Shown here in pieces: positions 17,880-29,800 of a DNA stretch of 64,000 nt; the stretch's first letter is position 1, and each line of letters opens with the position of its first letter. The stretch spans positions 7,821,962-7,885,961 of the forward strand of contig NC_067208.1 in assembly GCF_026262505.1 (NCBI RefSeq), in the 5' to 3' direction. The position numbers and the translations under genes were made by a program. Source of the DNA: Trichomonas vaginalis G3 (taxonomy: Eukaryota > Parabasalia > Trichomonadida > Trichomonadidae). Under the pieces are notes generated by a model. The model did no database searches and was not told the DNA's origin. It saw nothing but the letters and a program-made list of their open reading frames with translations.

Positions 17880-19064
17880 ATGTTTATTTGCGATCTTTTC
17901 TCATTACTAGTAAGTTGTTCATTTCTTGTAGCCCTAGAAATTTATTCTTATAATCCAGAATTTGCTTTATTCGGATATGAAACTCCGGATTGGACACCGG
18001 CATCATTCTTTAAAGTTAAGCGCAAAATTGATGTGCCTCTAGAAAAAAATTGGCCAGTATTACGATATATAAATGAAACAATAGAAGATCCTACGCAATA
18101 CCATTTCTCATATAGAAAACCGAAAGAAACACACGACTACAACTTTTATTACAAGACACTTCAGACTACACACTATAGACTTGAAAGAGCATATGTTAGC
18201 TTTAATGGTGCTGTAGGTCTTGATGAAAACACCATTTTCCAACCAACAGATTTTGAAAGGAACGCTACAAATGCAAGTGTTGTAGGCCATTACCGCGAGG
18301 TTATTGTTACAGGATATTTATGGGCAACATATAATTTTGGCCATTCATTTGAAGATTTTTTCACTCCACTATTTTTAATTCCTGAAGAAATTAGAAGGAG
18401 ATCACATATTATTGTATTCTCAATGCCATTTCTCTATAATACACTCCTGGATCTTCTAGGCTTTTTACCAGATCGAAGAATATATTTACCAAAAAATAAA
18501 GGTGAATATATTTCGGCTGATATACTCCATTGTTTTGCAAATAGAACCTTTTACATCAGTCAATGGGGGCCAAACACTTACAGATTTAAACGGTTCTTGC
18601 ATGAAAAATTCGAATTAGATAAAATTACACCATCTGAATACTGCTTTACAAACAGGCCTAAAGGCAAGAGAAGGCATATTCATAATCTTGATGAAGTAAT
18701 AAATTCAGCAAAAGCAAAGTTCCCAACAATTGATTGGAAATTTATTCCAGATAATCATACAAATCTTATTGAATGCGCCAGGGATTTCAAAAAGATTAAG
18801 TTTCTTTTCTCTCCTGTAGGTTCAAACATTTGTAAATGCATTTTTATGGCCGACAATACTGTTGTTATATGCGTTACAGCGAATTTCCCTGAAAATTCTC
18901 TGGCAGGTTTCTGTTTAAGTTGTAAATTATTTGAGTTACAATATGATTCAATCTCTGCTCATCATTTAGAATATGGTTCACCAATTAATGTGAACGATGC
19001 ATTATTCCATATAGAAAAATGTTTGAAAGTATTAGAAACTGGAAATTGGAACGTATATAAATAA
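17880..19064 (+). CDS. GT61 (DUF563)-like glycosyltransferase, second copy
   Basis: The 394-aa product is identical to that at 4431-5615, with the same upstream 420 bp (17461-17879). If the array is real, the locus has at least two intact copies in tandem, each with its own upstream region, which could raise expression. The start is again placed at the Met before the hydrophobic anchor. Confidence 0.7.
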   Translation: MFICDLFSLLVSCSFLVALEIYSYNPEFALFGYETPDWTPASFFKVKRKIDVPLEKNWPVLRYINETIEDPTQYHFSYRKPKETHDYNFYYKTLQTTHYRLERAYVSFNGAVGLDENTIFQPTDFERNATNASVVGHYREVIVTGYLWATYNFGHSFEDFFTPLFLIPEEIRRRSHIIVFSMPFLYNTLLDLLGFLPDRRIYLPKNKGEYISADILHCFANRTFYISQWGPNTYRFKRFLHEKFELDKITPSEYCFTNRPKGKRRHIHNLDEVINSAKAKFPTIDWKFIPDNHTNLIECARDFKKIKFLFSPVGSNICKCIFMADNTVVICVTANFPENSLAGFCLSCKLFELQYDSISAHHLEYGSPINVNDALFHIEKCLKVLETGNWNVYK

Positions 19065-19693
19065 TAAGAATATTAAAATTAATTTTGAAAATAATCTATT
19101 TAAAGTCGATTTATATTCAATTTTTTGAATAAATTCAAAATCGACTCGTAATCCAATAGTTGACAATTTGTAATATCTTTAAAATAGACGCATTATTCAT
19201 ATGGCGCAATGAAATAAAAAAATCAAAATGTGTAAAGCATATTTTGAATATACTTACTATGCAATTTCATACCAGTCTCTATTAAGTTATCGATATTACA
19301 ATAAATAAGAAAATGATTGTTGAAGTTCTGTGTAGCTGTCAATGTTACATTTGATAAAAAAAATTAAAACATAAATTGAGTATAGCAAGCATTAATCCAT
19401 TACTTCTAACTTTTTTAACAATTTGATGAAGTTTTAAGAACGACGATATATCTTGTTTGGCCAATTGTACAATTGCTACTTAATTCTGATTAAATTATAA
19501 AACATAATCTACATACAAAAATATAGTAATGCAATAATCTCGGGAACATGGCTCTCAATTTTGAATAGTTTACGAATTTCTCAAATAAAATTGAGGGGAT
19601 TATGTTCCCGAGATTTTTGCAAAAACAGTTTTTTAAAAAGTTCTATAAATTCTTTTACAAAACAATATAACAATATGTATATCTTCAATATTT
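19065..19693. other. Host DNA 3' of second GT61 copy
   Basis: Duplicate of 5616-6244. It holds the post-stop stem-loop (19104-19146) and the long inverted repeat (19536-19615), and nothing else that I can see. Confidence 0.6.
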
Positions 19694-19780
19694 AGGTCAG
19701 GTAAGTGGGGCTTCCAGGCGCGTTGCGCCCTCTAGCCCCGAAGATGTTTAGTATAAATGAAGTTTTTATTCGGAAAATTG

Positions 19781-20680
19781 TTAGTCTTCTGGTGTGAATT
19801 CGGAGGACTCTTCTTGGATAGAGTCTTGTATTTCCTCCTCTTCTTCCTCCTCCATTGCTTCTGGGAAGAAGCCTTCTTCTGGGTCGAAAACATTATATAA
19901 TGTGTAATTGAATGACACATTATATCTTTCTTTGAGTTCGCTCCTGACAAAGAACTTAGTTCCAGGAATACAGAAGACTTCTGTGCGTTGGAAAAGCTGA
20001 TGTCCTGGAACGAATTTGGCAATTAGAGACTTCTTTTTTCCGAATTGTTCAGGAGTTTTCATGACGACAGTAACAACATCTCCATCTGCGAGGTCTTGTT
20101 GTTGTTCGGAAAGGTAAAGAGCAATGATATGAATGGTTGCTGCGTTGAATTCGAGAAAGTCGAATTCAAATTGTGTTGTCGTATAATATTCAAACCATTT
20201 TGTACGGTTGTCTCCGAACTCGTCAACGTATTCATCTTCGTCATATCCGTAACTAAAGACTTGGAATTCGGCAATTCTCTTGTCGAATGACCGTTGGATG
20301 TAACGAGGAAGATTTTGACGAACTTGGTATAAAGTTCTCAACATTATAAGCTTAGTAAATGTTGGAAAATACTGAACTAAGACATCGCTAAGCTCAATTG
20401 GACTTGGAATTGTCTTAGTAAGTTCAATTGAACTAGTAATTGCTTTGTTCAGAACTTCACAGAACTGAGTATTGTATGTAGCGTCTGGTTGTGTGTTTTC
20501 TTCGGCGTCTTTGAGATATTTAGAGCAAATTTGTTGAAGAATTTCTCTTAATTCGCTGTTAGACTTTTTGGTGGTTATTCTAACCGCTGTGCCAGTTCTT
20601 GGAGGTTGTGGAGCTTTGGCTTTGGTTAGCGGTTGAGAATTGTTAATGTTTGAATTGTGGTTAACAGCGTTGGCTTCCAT
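19781..20680 (-). CDS. 299-aa acidic-tailed Maverick protein, second copy
   Basis: Product identical to that at 6332-7231. Function unknown. It is divergent from the 1086-aa gene across the same AACGGT array. Confidence 0.6.
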   Translation of the reverse strand: MEANAVNHNSNINNSQPLTKAKAPQPPRTGTAVRITTKKSNSELREILQQICSKYLKDAEENTQPDATYNTQFCEVLNKAITSSIELTKTIPSPIELSDVLVQYFPTFTKLIMLRTLYQVRQNLPRYIQRSFDKRIAEFQVFSYGYDEDEYVDEFGDNRTKWFEYYTTTQFEFDFLEFNAATIHIIALYLSEQQQDLADGDVVTVVMKTPEQFGKKKSLIAKFVPGHQLFQRTEVFCIPGTKFFVRSELKERYNVSFNYTLYNVFDPEEGFFPEAMEEEEEEEIQDSIQEESSEFTPED

Positions 20681-20718
20681 TAGATAAAAATGAACTGACC
20701 AAAAAAGACAGATATTTA

Positions 20719-20908
20719 AATATTTGAGATAAACCGTTTTCGTCAACGGTAACCCCCTCTATTTTTTTATTTTATTTAATAGTTACCGTTAGAAAAACGG
20801 TTTATCTCAAATATTGAATGAACTATAAACGTTTTTTGTTTTCTATATATACTTTTTTGTCCAACGGTAAAACTTTTTACACAACGGTTTTTGAGAGTCG
20901 TCGCCGTT
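20719..20908. promoter_or_regulatory. AACGGT-word array, second copy
   Basis: Same inverted repeat and words as at 7270-7459, unchanged. Confidence 0.6.
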
Positions 20909-21152
20909 GACTTTTTTGTAGAGCACTCAAAATAGTATAACTTTGTCCGGACAAGTAAGGGTCTATCGTCGCTACAGGAAAAGTTACAGGCATTCCAAGG
21001 AAGTATACTTTGAGAAGCCTTTTCTCCATTATAGAATGAGATAGGACGGTTATTTTACAAAACTGACAACACTTTGACCGAGTAGTTTTTTGTGCTGAAC
21101 AAAAAGTGTCATATAAACATCTGTCAAAAACCGCTTTTTAACTTCACTTAAA

Positions 21153-24100
21153 ATGCCACGTAAGCTACGTAAGAATATACGTAAGAGGAAGGGAGCATTG
21201 AAACATCCAATAGTAAAACTGACACCACAACAACAGTTGCAACAACAAATGATGAATGACCCCACTATGTTGCAACAAATGTCAAGCAACCCTATGCTTT
21301 TAAACCGAGTTATTGGTGCACAGAGTGGAGGTTTAAGAGCGGCACTTTTAGCGAAAATGGCAGGCTATGGTGGAGCTGCAGACGGAACAGCTTATAACCC
21401 TCAAAGTCAAATGAATTTGAGTTCACTCAAAAATCAAATAACAGATGTCAAAAAGTCAAACATAGACATACAGAAACAAATAAGTGAAAACGAAAAGAAA
21501 CTAGAATATGACAGACAGACAAAGAAACTAAATGAGTTAAACGTAGAGAAAAAGAAGAAAGAAGAACAACTGAAAGAACTAAGTACAGAGGAATATGCGA
21601 AAAAAGTGTCAGAAAAAGCAGCAGAAGTAGCAAAAATGGAACAAGATGTTATAAATTTGAAAAACCATACTACTCAATATAAAGTACTGAAAGATGAAGA
21701 GATAAAACAAAAAGCCATGAAGACATATATGGATAGCGATGAGTATAAAAAAGAAGTTGAAGCAAATGTAAAGGCAGAAAAACTTTTACAGTTGCAAAAC
21801 CAAACCGTACAGTATGAAAACTTAGCACAAGAAAGTAAAAATAACGACGCAGCCATGCAAAAGGCAATGAAAAGCGCAGAATATATAAAAGCTAATAATG
21901 ACTGGTTAGATGCCCAAGCCAACGCTAAAGCAGCCCAACTTATAGGGTCAATAAGGACAAAAATACAAGCGGATGAAGACAGTTCAAATGAAGCTTTAAT
22001 GAATGCTGACTTTAAGAACGCCTTCGAAGCTCTTCATAGTAAGGTGAAACTAGTGAACGACTTCTCATCTGGAAAGAAACTGAAGTCTGAAGGTTTCGAC
22101 AAAGAGTTAAGAGAAGTAGCACAAAATATGACGAAAATAACAGATGCAGCAACGAGACAGGCAGTTCAAAGTGCCTATGACGCCGTTAGAGCAACTGTTG
22201 TGGAAAGTCAAGAAAAAGAGTTACAACAGACCAAAACAGACCTAGTAAATGCTTTCTTAAAAACGAAAAGTCAGGTAGGACATTATGCTGCAGATGGAAC
22301 ATATGTGCCAGCTGGTGGAACTTATATACCACCAAACCCTCCAAGAGAAGCACCTGCACCAGGACTACCTAAAACATTTACATCGTCACATGGACACAGA
22401 CACAGGCATGCACCAAAACCAACACAACAACCAACAGTTCAAAATCCAGCACCACAACAACAACCAAAACCAACAGTTCAAAACCCTGCACAACAACCAA
22501 CAGTTCAAAATCCAGCACCTGCACCACAACCAAAACCAGCACAACAACCACCTCCACAACCAGCACAGCAACCAACAGTTCAAAACCCTGCACAACAACA
22601 ACCACAAACAGAGCAAGGACATAAAAGAAGTAGAGAAAAAGGAAACCAAGAATTCTTAAAAATGCTTAAGGAAGATTATGGTTACCCAGATACTCTTGAC
22701 TTTAGTGACAGATATAAAGAAGCTATTAGAAAGTTCAAGGAAGGAAATACTGACCCGAACCTATTTAGCTTTATGGTTGAGCATCAAATCGGATATAATC
22801 TCAAACCTGGAAAATACAAGCTCGCTAAGGGATATGATTTAATAGCATATCATCCAAATGACATGAATGAATTTACTCCGAGATATTTGATGTCAGAGCT
22901 AAATGATAATTCAACTCTCTTCATGAAACGCGTAAAAAATAGAGACGGAACGAAAGAAGAAAGGTTTATGAGTCCGGATGACTTAGATAGGGAACTTGTT
23001 AAAAACGGTCTCGGAATATATGAAATGCCAGCAGATGAGGTACAAGAAACTCCACAGGAAGAAGTTCAGATACAACCAGACATGGAAGAAATAGTTCAGC
23101 AACAACAGCTAGAAGAGCCTGAAGGAAACGAACAAGTCCCTCCTTTGGAAACTAACTTCACAGAACTAGATGAAGATTTGGAACAGCCGAAAAATCTTGA
23201 CCCTCAACAAGAGTATGAGGTGAATATGGAATCTTTCCAAGAGTCTAAGAAAAATTCGGCTGACATAGTAGAAGAATATCGAAAAATGTTCACCGACATA
23301 CAAAAGACTCCAACATCAGATGAAAATATTCAGCATAGAATGGAAGTACTGAAAGAAAATGTACGCAAATACAATAATCCTTTTTACTTACGACCATATA
23401 ACGTTCAATCTTTGGCTGAACTCGGTGAAAATAAAAGGTTAAATTTCAACAAAACATATAGAAATGAAACATTGTTTAAAGTTCATTCAGAACCTAACCA
23501 ATATGGAAACAAACCTACTTTTGTTTCTGCAGACTATGGAACTACAATGAAATGGGGTCATAAAGCTAATCCGGATAGGTGGTTCATAAACTTACAACCT
23601 CAATTCCAAGAAGTTGTAGACGCAATGGAAGTGAATGGTGAACCAGATATAACGGGTATTTTCAGCGCGGCTTTAATGCCATTGAAAGATATGAAAGATG
23701 CAGATATTTTGGACCAGTATGAAATGAACATGGCTGAGGGAAATATAACACCTGACGTTCTAGAACATTTATCTCAAAGAACTACACAGAACCATAGAGA
23801 TGGTATATTTGGTGAAGAGTTTAGAAAGAAAGTTAGGGAGAGAGAAGGAAGAGAACCTATTGTACATGACCTTGCAAACGAAAGTTTGCAAAATGTCATA
23901 AAAACTTACTTTGCAGACAATGAAATGAGAAGGGATGAATATTTAAGAAAACTCAAATGGACAGTACCAAATGAAATGTTAGTATTGAAAAACATGTTCC
24001 ATGACAAAATAAAACCAACTACAGAAATAAATGACGCAAGACTGAAACGTTGGGTAAAAGCTTTCCCATTCACAAAAGATATTATTGGTTACATGGAAAG

Positions 24101-24410
24101 AAAACCAGAATGGCTACAAAAACATATATTTGGAAACGAGCTTATTCCATATGGACAAGCTCTGTTTGAAGAGCTTGAACCGGAAACTCAGGAAAGAGTC
24201 ATGCAAACAATAAGCGAAGACTCAAATACAAACTATGACAAAATCTTTCTAGGATATAGGTTACCTGAGATGGGCGACCAGAGCCCAAAGGCAAAAAGGA
24301 CATGGGAAATTTACAACATACTAGGTGAACATGAGGCAAAGATGCTACAACTTGAAGCAGAGGGCAAGTTACCAAAAGCGACACCAAAGAAGAAGAGTAG
24401 AACAAAGTGA
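21153..24410 (+). CDS. Large coiled-coil protein, second copy (1085 aa)
   Basis: Same as 7704-10964 apart from a small difference at the very end of the frame. The basic/Ser-rich tail-coding stretch again follows, to about 24543, with about one break. Confidence 0.65.
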   Translation: MPRKLRKNIRKRKGALKHPIVKLTPQQQLQQQMMNDPTMLQQMSSNPMLLNRVIGAQSGGLRAALLAKMAGYGGAADGTAYNPQSQMNLSSLKNQITDVKKSNIDIQKQISENEKKLEYDRQTKKLNELNVEKKKKEEQLKELSTEEYAKKVSEKAAEVAKMEQDVINLKNHTTQYKVLKDEEIKQKAMKTYMDSDEYKKEVEANVKAEKLLQLQNQTVQYENLAQESKNNDAAMQKAMKSAEYIKANNDWLDAQANAKAAQLIGSIRTKIQADEDSSNEALMNADFKNAFEALHSKVKLVNDFSSGKKLKSEGFDKELREVAQNMTKITDAATRQAVQSAYDAVRATVVESQEKELQQTKTDLVNAFLKTKSQVGHYAADGTYVPAGGTYIPPNPPREAPAPGLPKTFTSSHGHRHRHAPKPTQQPTVQNPAPQQQPKPTVQNPAQQPTVQNPAPAPQPKPAQQPPPQPAQQPTVQNPAQQQPQTEQGHKRSREKGNQEFLKMLKEDYGYPDTLDFSDRYKEAIRKFKEGNTDPNLFSFMVEHQIGYNLKPGKYKLAKGYDLIAYHPNDMNEFTPRYLMSELNDNSTLFMKRVKNRDGTKEERFMSPDDLDRELVKNGLGIYEMPADEVQETPQEEVQIQPDMEEIVQQQQLEEPEGNEQVPPLETNFTELDEDLEQPKNLDPQQEYEVNMESFQESKKNSADIVEEYRKMFTDIQKTPTSDENIQHRMEVLKENVRKYNNPFYLRPYNVQSLAELGENKRLNFNKTYRNETLFKVHSEPNQYGNKPTFVSADYGTTMKWGHKANPDRWFINLQPQFQEVVDAMEVNGEPDITGIFSAALMPLKDMKDADILDQYEMNMAEGNITPDVLEHLSQRTTQNHRDGIFGEEFRKKVREREGREPIVHDLANESLQNVIKTYFADNEMRRDEYLRKLKWTVPNEMLVLKNMFHDKIKPTTEINDARLKRWVKAFPFTKDIIGYMERKPEWLQKHIFGNELIPYGQALFEELEPETQERVMQTISEDSNTNYDKIFLGYRLPEMGDQSPKAKRTWEIYNILGEHEAKMLQLEAEGKLPKATPKKKSRTK

Positions 24411-24575
24411 AAGTAGTGAAGAAGTAACTTCATCTAGTGAAAGTAGTGGCAATGAAGGAAAAAGAAGAGTTAAAGATTCAGTTAAAAACTCAGTCAGGAA
24501 GAAAGTAAAGCTTGGTCCGAGTGGGTTCTATTATGACATATAAATCCAACTATTCTATATTTTTACCCATATGAA

Positions 24576-26186
24576 ATGTACGCCGCTCAGAATATAACGC
24601 CAACAGTTTTGGATGCCATGAACGGAAATGTTTCCGAATGGTATAACGAATGCGATAATGCCATTAGAAGGTCAGAAATAGTTCCTGGAACTTACGAATA
24701 TACAACTGCTGTTTCTTATGGAAACGTAGGTGAGTTTGGAGAAGGTTCTTCAACAACAGTAGATATTGCTTGCGACAGGTTTCATATTATTTCTATTGAC
24801 AACTCATTCTTATACGTGGAACAAGACATTGAAATAAAACCTTCTTCCAAGTTGTCTGACAAGAAAGGTTGCAATGGAATTTTCTATGTCGGATACCAAT
24901 ATGCTCCAGAAGTTTTCATGGGATATAAGATATATTCTAACTCTGACTTAGTTCAAACAGTAACATGGGCAAACTATGAATGGTTCGCTTTGAGAAACTC
25001 AGTACAACCACAAGCTAGAGAACAAACAGACCAGTATGCAACTATTGAGAAAATAAGAAGACTTGACCCTAACGTTCCAGGAGTTTATGTTAACCTTTCT
25101 GGTTCAGATGGAACTGCTGCCACTAAAGTAAAACTGAAACTTAGAGTTCCTTTGTCATCTTTCCTCATCTTCAGGTTTTTAAGATACTTGCCAAACTGGG
25201 CAGGAAAAATTTCTATCGAACTTACTCCAAGCAAAAATAACTTAGTCATTGCACCAACACAAGACCCATTCACTATTACAGACGTAAAGGGAACAAATCA
25301 AACGTCATTCGTCGAATTTTGCAAAGACAAAGTTGACTTAGACTTTGGTTTCTCAAACTTCAACAATGAAGTAAACTATTATTTCAATGCTGCTGGAACT
25401 GCTTGGGACCCAGTTAAGTTCACATGCGAAAAATTTGAATGCAAGAGAATAGAAAGCAGACTTGCAGTCTATATGTTGGACCCAGATATTTCAAATGCTT
25501 TAGCTGCCAAATATATTGCAGTTCCACTTATGTTCCCTATACACCAAATATCTGTCAAAGACTTTGCAGGTGAAGTTGGAAACCAAAATCCAGGAGCCGC
25601 AGGTGCAAGAACAGATATTGCTTTAACAACTGCAATGAAACATGCAGATACTATGTTTGTACTGTTCAGACGAACTATAAATGACTATTCTTGTTTCTAC
25701 AACCCTGGTATTAAATATCATATAAACATAGATGGCAAATATTATCCAAGAGAAGAATATTCTACAGTTGAGGATATGAGGTCATACAACTTGACATTAG
25801 ATGCTATGAACTTTAACAACAACTTCACAACAACTATTAACCCTGAAATGCAAAGTTCTATTATGCCATATGTGAAAGTATGGACTCATACAGGAGGTCA
25901 AAAAACTCAATATACAAATGGAGACCGTTCAAACTTTTGGCTTGGCATTCCATTTGCTGACTCAGAAGACTTTATGGGTAGTATTTCAACTGTTGGTACA
26001 GTTCAAATACAATATACTGGTGACAGAGACGGTCCAGATGAATTGAGAGCAAAGAAGTTTACAAAACCAATAGCACTTTTCACGGAAGATGCTCTTTTGA
26101 AGATTCGTTCGATGAAACCTGCTGGGGCTCCTCAGATTGGCATAACGACAGCTTCCATCGAGCAGATTTTGGCAGCAGGTCAGTAA
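24576..26186 (+). CDS. Major capsid protein, second copy (536 aa)
   Basis: The translated product is identical to that at 11130-12740 and intact. It lies just before the noisy block. The third copy (38764-39777) is cut by element B. Confidence 0.82.
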   Translation: MYAAQNITPTVLDAMNGNVSEWYNECDNAIRRSEIVPGTYEYTTAVSYGNVGEFGEGSSTTVDIACDRFHIISIDNSFLYVEQDIEIKPSSKLSDKKGCNGIFYVGYQYAPEVFMGYKIYSNSDLVQTVTWANYEWFALRNSVQPQAREQTDQYATIEKIRRLDPNVPGVYVNLSGSDGTAATKVKLKLRVPLSSFLIFRFLRYLPNWAGKISIELTPSKNNLVIAPTQDPFTITDVKGTNQTSFVEFCKDKVDLDFGFSNFNNEVNYYFNAAGTAWDPVKFTCEKFECKRIESRLAVYMLDPDISNALAAKYIAVPLMFPIHQISVKDFAGEVGNQNPGAAGARTDIALTTAMKHADTMFVLFRRTINDYSCFYNPGIKYHINIDGKYYPREEYSTVEDMRSYNLTLDAMNFNNNFTTTINPEMQSSIMPYVKVWTHTGGQKTQYTNGDRSNFWLGIPFADSEDFMGSISTVGTVQIQYTGDRDGPDELRAKKFTKPIALFTEDALLKIRSMKPAGAPQIGITTASIEQILAAGQ

Positions 26187-26499
26187 GTTGTTCTTGAACT
26201 GACTTCTCTCCGTCAAATATTGACAGTACGCCAGTTTTGACATAATATTGTATTATAAACTTTCCTTTAGTAATATCTGTAAGTTTTGAAGTTATATTTT
26301 TGTCTGCTTCAAGAACTTTCACCATTTCAGTTATACCAACTTTCTTTGCTTTATGAAAATATTTAGGTTCAGCAAAGACTGCTATTCTATAACATTTTCC
26401 ATTGTTTGTGTAAAGAACTATTCTGTCAATGTATTTGTATTGTTTGTGAGTATAAACTTTGTTCTGCTTCAATTCAATAAGATATCCGAATACGTCCAT
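26080..26499 (-). CDS. 139-aa protein overlapping capsid gene, second copy
   Basis: Identical to 12634-13053, with the same antisense overlap of the capsid 3' end. Function unknown. Confidence 0.55.
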   Translation of the reverse strand: MDVFGYLIELKQNKVYTHKQYKYIDRIVLYTNNGKCYRIAVFAEPKYFHKAKKVGITEMVKVLEADKNITSKLTDITKGKFIIQYYVKTGVLSIFDGEKSVQEQLTDLLPKSARWKLSLCQSEEPQQVSSNESSKEHLP

Positions 26500-26517
26500 C
26501 TTTTTATTCTAAGTAAA

Positions 26518-26829
26518 ATGTCATTTCCGAAAAATAGAAGCGTAAGTGTTTCAAAAGGTTTAATGGCGGTGGCAGATGTTAAGTTAAATTCACCAACCCA
26601 AACAAACAGTCAAAGTGTTATTGTCAATGTCAAAGACAGAGATGTTGAAGTGGGGAAACCATACGAAGACGAAGATGGTATAACAATTGTTCCTGTAAAA
26701 GAACCAACATATCCTGAAGTTAACAGAGACTTAAGTTCTGTTGCAGATATTCGAAACGACTACCAACAACTGAAAGACAAACTTCAAACTCAGGAGAAGA
26801 TTTGTCAAGCTTTAAGCTATAATGATTAA
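26518..26829 (+). pseudogene. CCG-motif protein, start only, runs into noisy block
   Basis: The first 100 residues match 13072 onward exactly (MSFPKNRSVSVSKGLMAVAD). The match degrades abruptly near 26817, inside the helical stretch. Traces of the CCG block follow but cannot be read with confidence. Confidence 0.5.
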
Positions 26830-29800
26830 TAACTTGGTCGAACACAACCCTGTAAAGTGAAAACTCATATGTTCATTGCACCTCATTGACAGTATTTGAA
26901 CAAAACTATTGAAGACTTTGACAGAGGCAGACGATATAAACATCAAAGAAATAAACCCGAGCTTGTTGCTTGGTGCTTTCATATAATGTCATTGACACAA
27001 GATATACTTATGAACGAGAGTTGAAGACGTTGAACTTAACTAATATAGTTCTCCAGCAATCATAAAAATATTTTGAGCACCAAACTATTCATTAAAATTT
27101 ATTGTAAGTAAATTGCAGAAGACATAATGTTATACTATTACGACTAAAAACCCTGAGTCATATTTAATTCTTATAACAAACAAAAACTTACAAATCCTCA
27201 AGGACATATTGTAAACTGAACCTTAAAACACATGACGACTAAAGCCTTTTTGCTCTGTTTGACACACAGTAAGAACTTTATTGTTTGTGTAACTGGTAAA
27301 AATACTCCTTGAAGATACTTACTCAGATATACCACCAACAGGCTTTTTGACTATTTATATACATTAAAGACGGTGAACATGTGCCTGCAACTAGACCAGG
27401 GTTTCTTATGTTGGGTGTCCACTGAGCTTTACTATAAACGATTGAGCTATAATACAAAACTTTATTTCTGGATTTTTACTAACCAACATTTCTATAACGG
27501 AAAATGGTTCATACAAAATTGTTCTATTCAATATACATGCAGACCACCCATCTGCTTTCCGACTAGCCTATATTGTTCAAACTTAAGGTTCAAAGTGTAT
27601 TCGACGTCCACACACGGAAAACTATTATACCAAAATAATTACTTATGCTATAAACCTTTTTTACCTTCCTTACCTGCTGGCTTTCCTCATTGTTCATTAC
27701 GAAAGGAATTTCAACCTTAGTCGAACCTCAAACACTTCTGCAAGGCATAACTGAAATCTGTCAACTTTTTGTCCCTGTAAACTTTAATGTCCTAGCTATT
27801 TGTCAATGAACGGCTGTGTTAAAGTTTCACCAACTTGCGAATACGCAAATTGGTGAAAAGTATGTATACTTAAGAAACACTTCAACAATATAAAGCTCTA
27901 AGAACAACAATGCAAACAAATTGAACCAACAAAGTCAAGATAAAAAAATTAATATTTTTTATTTTATTTTAATAAAAAATGTATCAATAATGCATGTTTC
28001 AAGATTTATGACTTCCAAGATTCAGAAATATGTGTCCATTTAGAGACTATAACAAAGCAGTCGGAATTTGAAAACGTTTACATTGATGTTTGACTCTCGC
28101 ACCAGAATGTATATTATGTCATGAAAGAATGTGCGATTTGTCCTTAACAACAACCAAGACAACAATAGTGTCGAACAAGAATGAGACAGAAACTAAGAAA
28201 ATATAAAGTTGTACAACTTGGCATGAAATGTTTAGGCATGCTTGGATACTTATAGTCAAAGTTAGAAGATTTTTCACGTTCGAGGATAAATTTCTATACA
28301 CCTTCTTCTCAAAATTACTATTCTATCATTCACGGATCTATAAATACGAACAGTAGAAATGGAAAACACCAGTTAATTATAGAAGCTTTGGTCTTAACAC
28401 ATGCAAAGAAATTATATGCAAATGAAACGAAAAGGTTTATATATAATCTTATGTTGCGTTGCAAATATCCTTACCAACATCCCCCAAGTGCCCCTAAAAG
28501 AAACACCCTTCTCATATAATTGCAAAACAATGGAATGGTTAAGAATCATCTCTTCCATTTACCCCAGAATTTGTGCCCCAAAAACTGTTTAGAAACGATT
28601 ATTACTCCTATACACTCCCGGAAGTACTGCACAACCAAAGTACATCCTTACACACACATACTATCATTTACATCACTCTTGACCGCATATGAGTCTAATC
28701 CCCACTAGAGAGATATAAACCTCCCCAACAGTACTTCAGTGACACTCTCCACTACAACACACATAGCCGATATACTCTCTTCATAGATACAACAAAAGTT
28801 TCTTAACTCACATGCTTTGGAAGAGTCATTAAAACAGACCCAATTGGAGTGTTGAAAGGAAAGTATAACAGACAAAAAAGTAGTTCTCGTGAAAATCTTG
28901 AGTACTCGCTATCCGCGATTATGTTTCTACTCCCAAAAGATCCTTTACCGAAAGCCTCATCTCACGTGTACATACTCCTCTTCTTTTGCGAACCTAGATA
29001 TATATGTTAGTCTTCAGAACGTCAAAGCTCTATGCAATATACTGATATATTCTTTGACTCATTAGTCAGAACAGTTTGACATCTGACTTTACACACTTCC
29101 TTCTCATATCTTCATTACATTACGATATATTCTAAGATTCAATCAAAGACAAATTCCACATCCGTAAGAAACCAAACATTTTAGAGCAAAACAAGCAGAT
29201 TATGAACTTTCGTAGACGAAACTACTTTTTGTACCACTTAGAATCGACAAAGGTTCATTGACGATCTCGTTATTAAACAATATTTCAAAGAGTTATGTTA
29301 ATATGCAACAGACGTTCTAATCCTAACCACATTTTGGCAAATGTCAAAAGTCTTTTAGATGTTTCCAGAATGGCTTAGTATACAAAGAAAATTTTTTTTG
29401 AGTAAATTTTAAAAAAAAAATAGTTTTAGATCATAGAAAAGATGACCGAATATAAGATTTCCAGTAAACAAATTACATTGTAACAGTATTCCAACCAGAC
29501 AGCACTAGCCACTCACAGAGAATCGACTAAGAGGACACACACTATCATCCACCAAAAATCCAGTTAGCGAAAGCACTGTACTATCAATAACTCAACTCAA
29601 ACAAAATATCCTATAAGAAAATCTTCAAATTGAGCAAATTTGAACATATCGCCCAAGTTAAGTGCTTGTTGACCCAAAAATGTGACGAACATTTGCAAAA
29701 GACTTAAGACCTAGAGGCTTAGTTTTAGACAGTCAAAGAAAAGTTTGAGAATAGATTCTACCAACCACCTTAATAAGAAGCCAACATATCCAACCGAAAC

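Noticed and set aside
27373-28708. Several open frames of 60-115 codons in the noisy block
   Set aside because: They arise from disturbed sequence of the penton-like and helicase genes, match no family, and are not conserved in the clean units.
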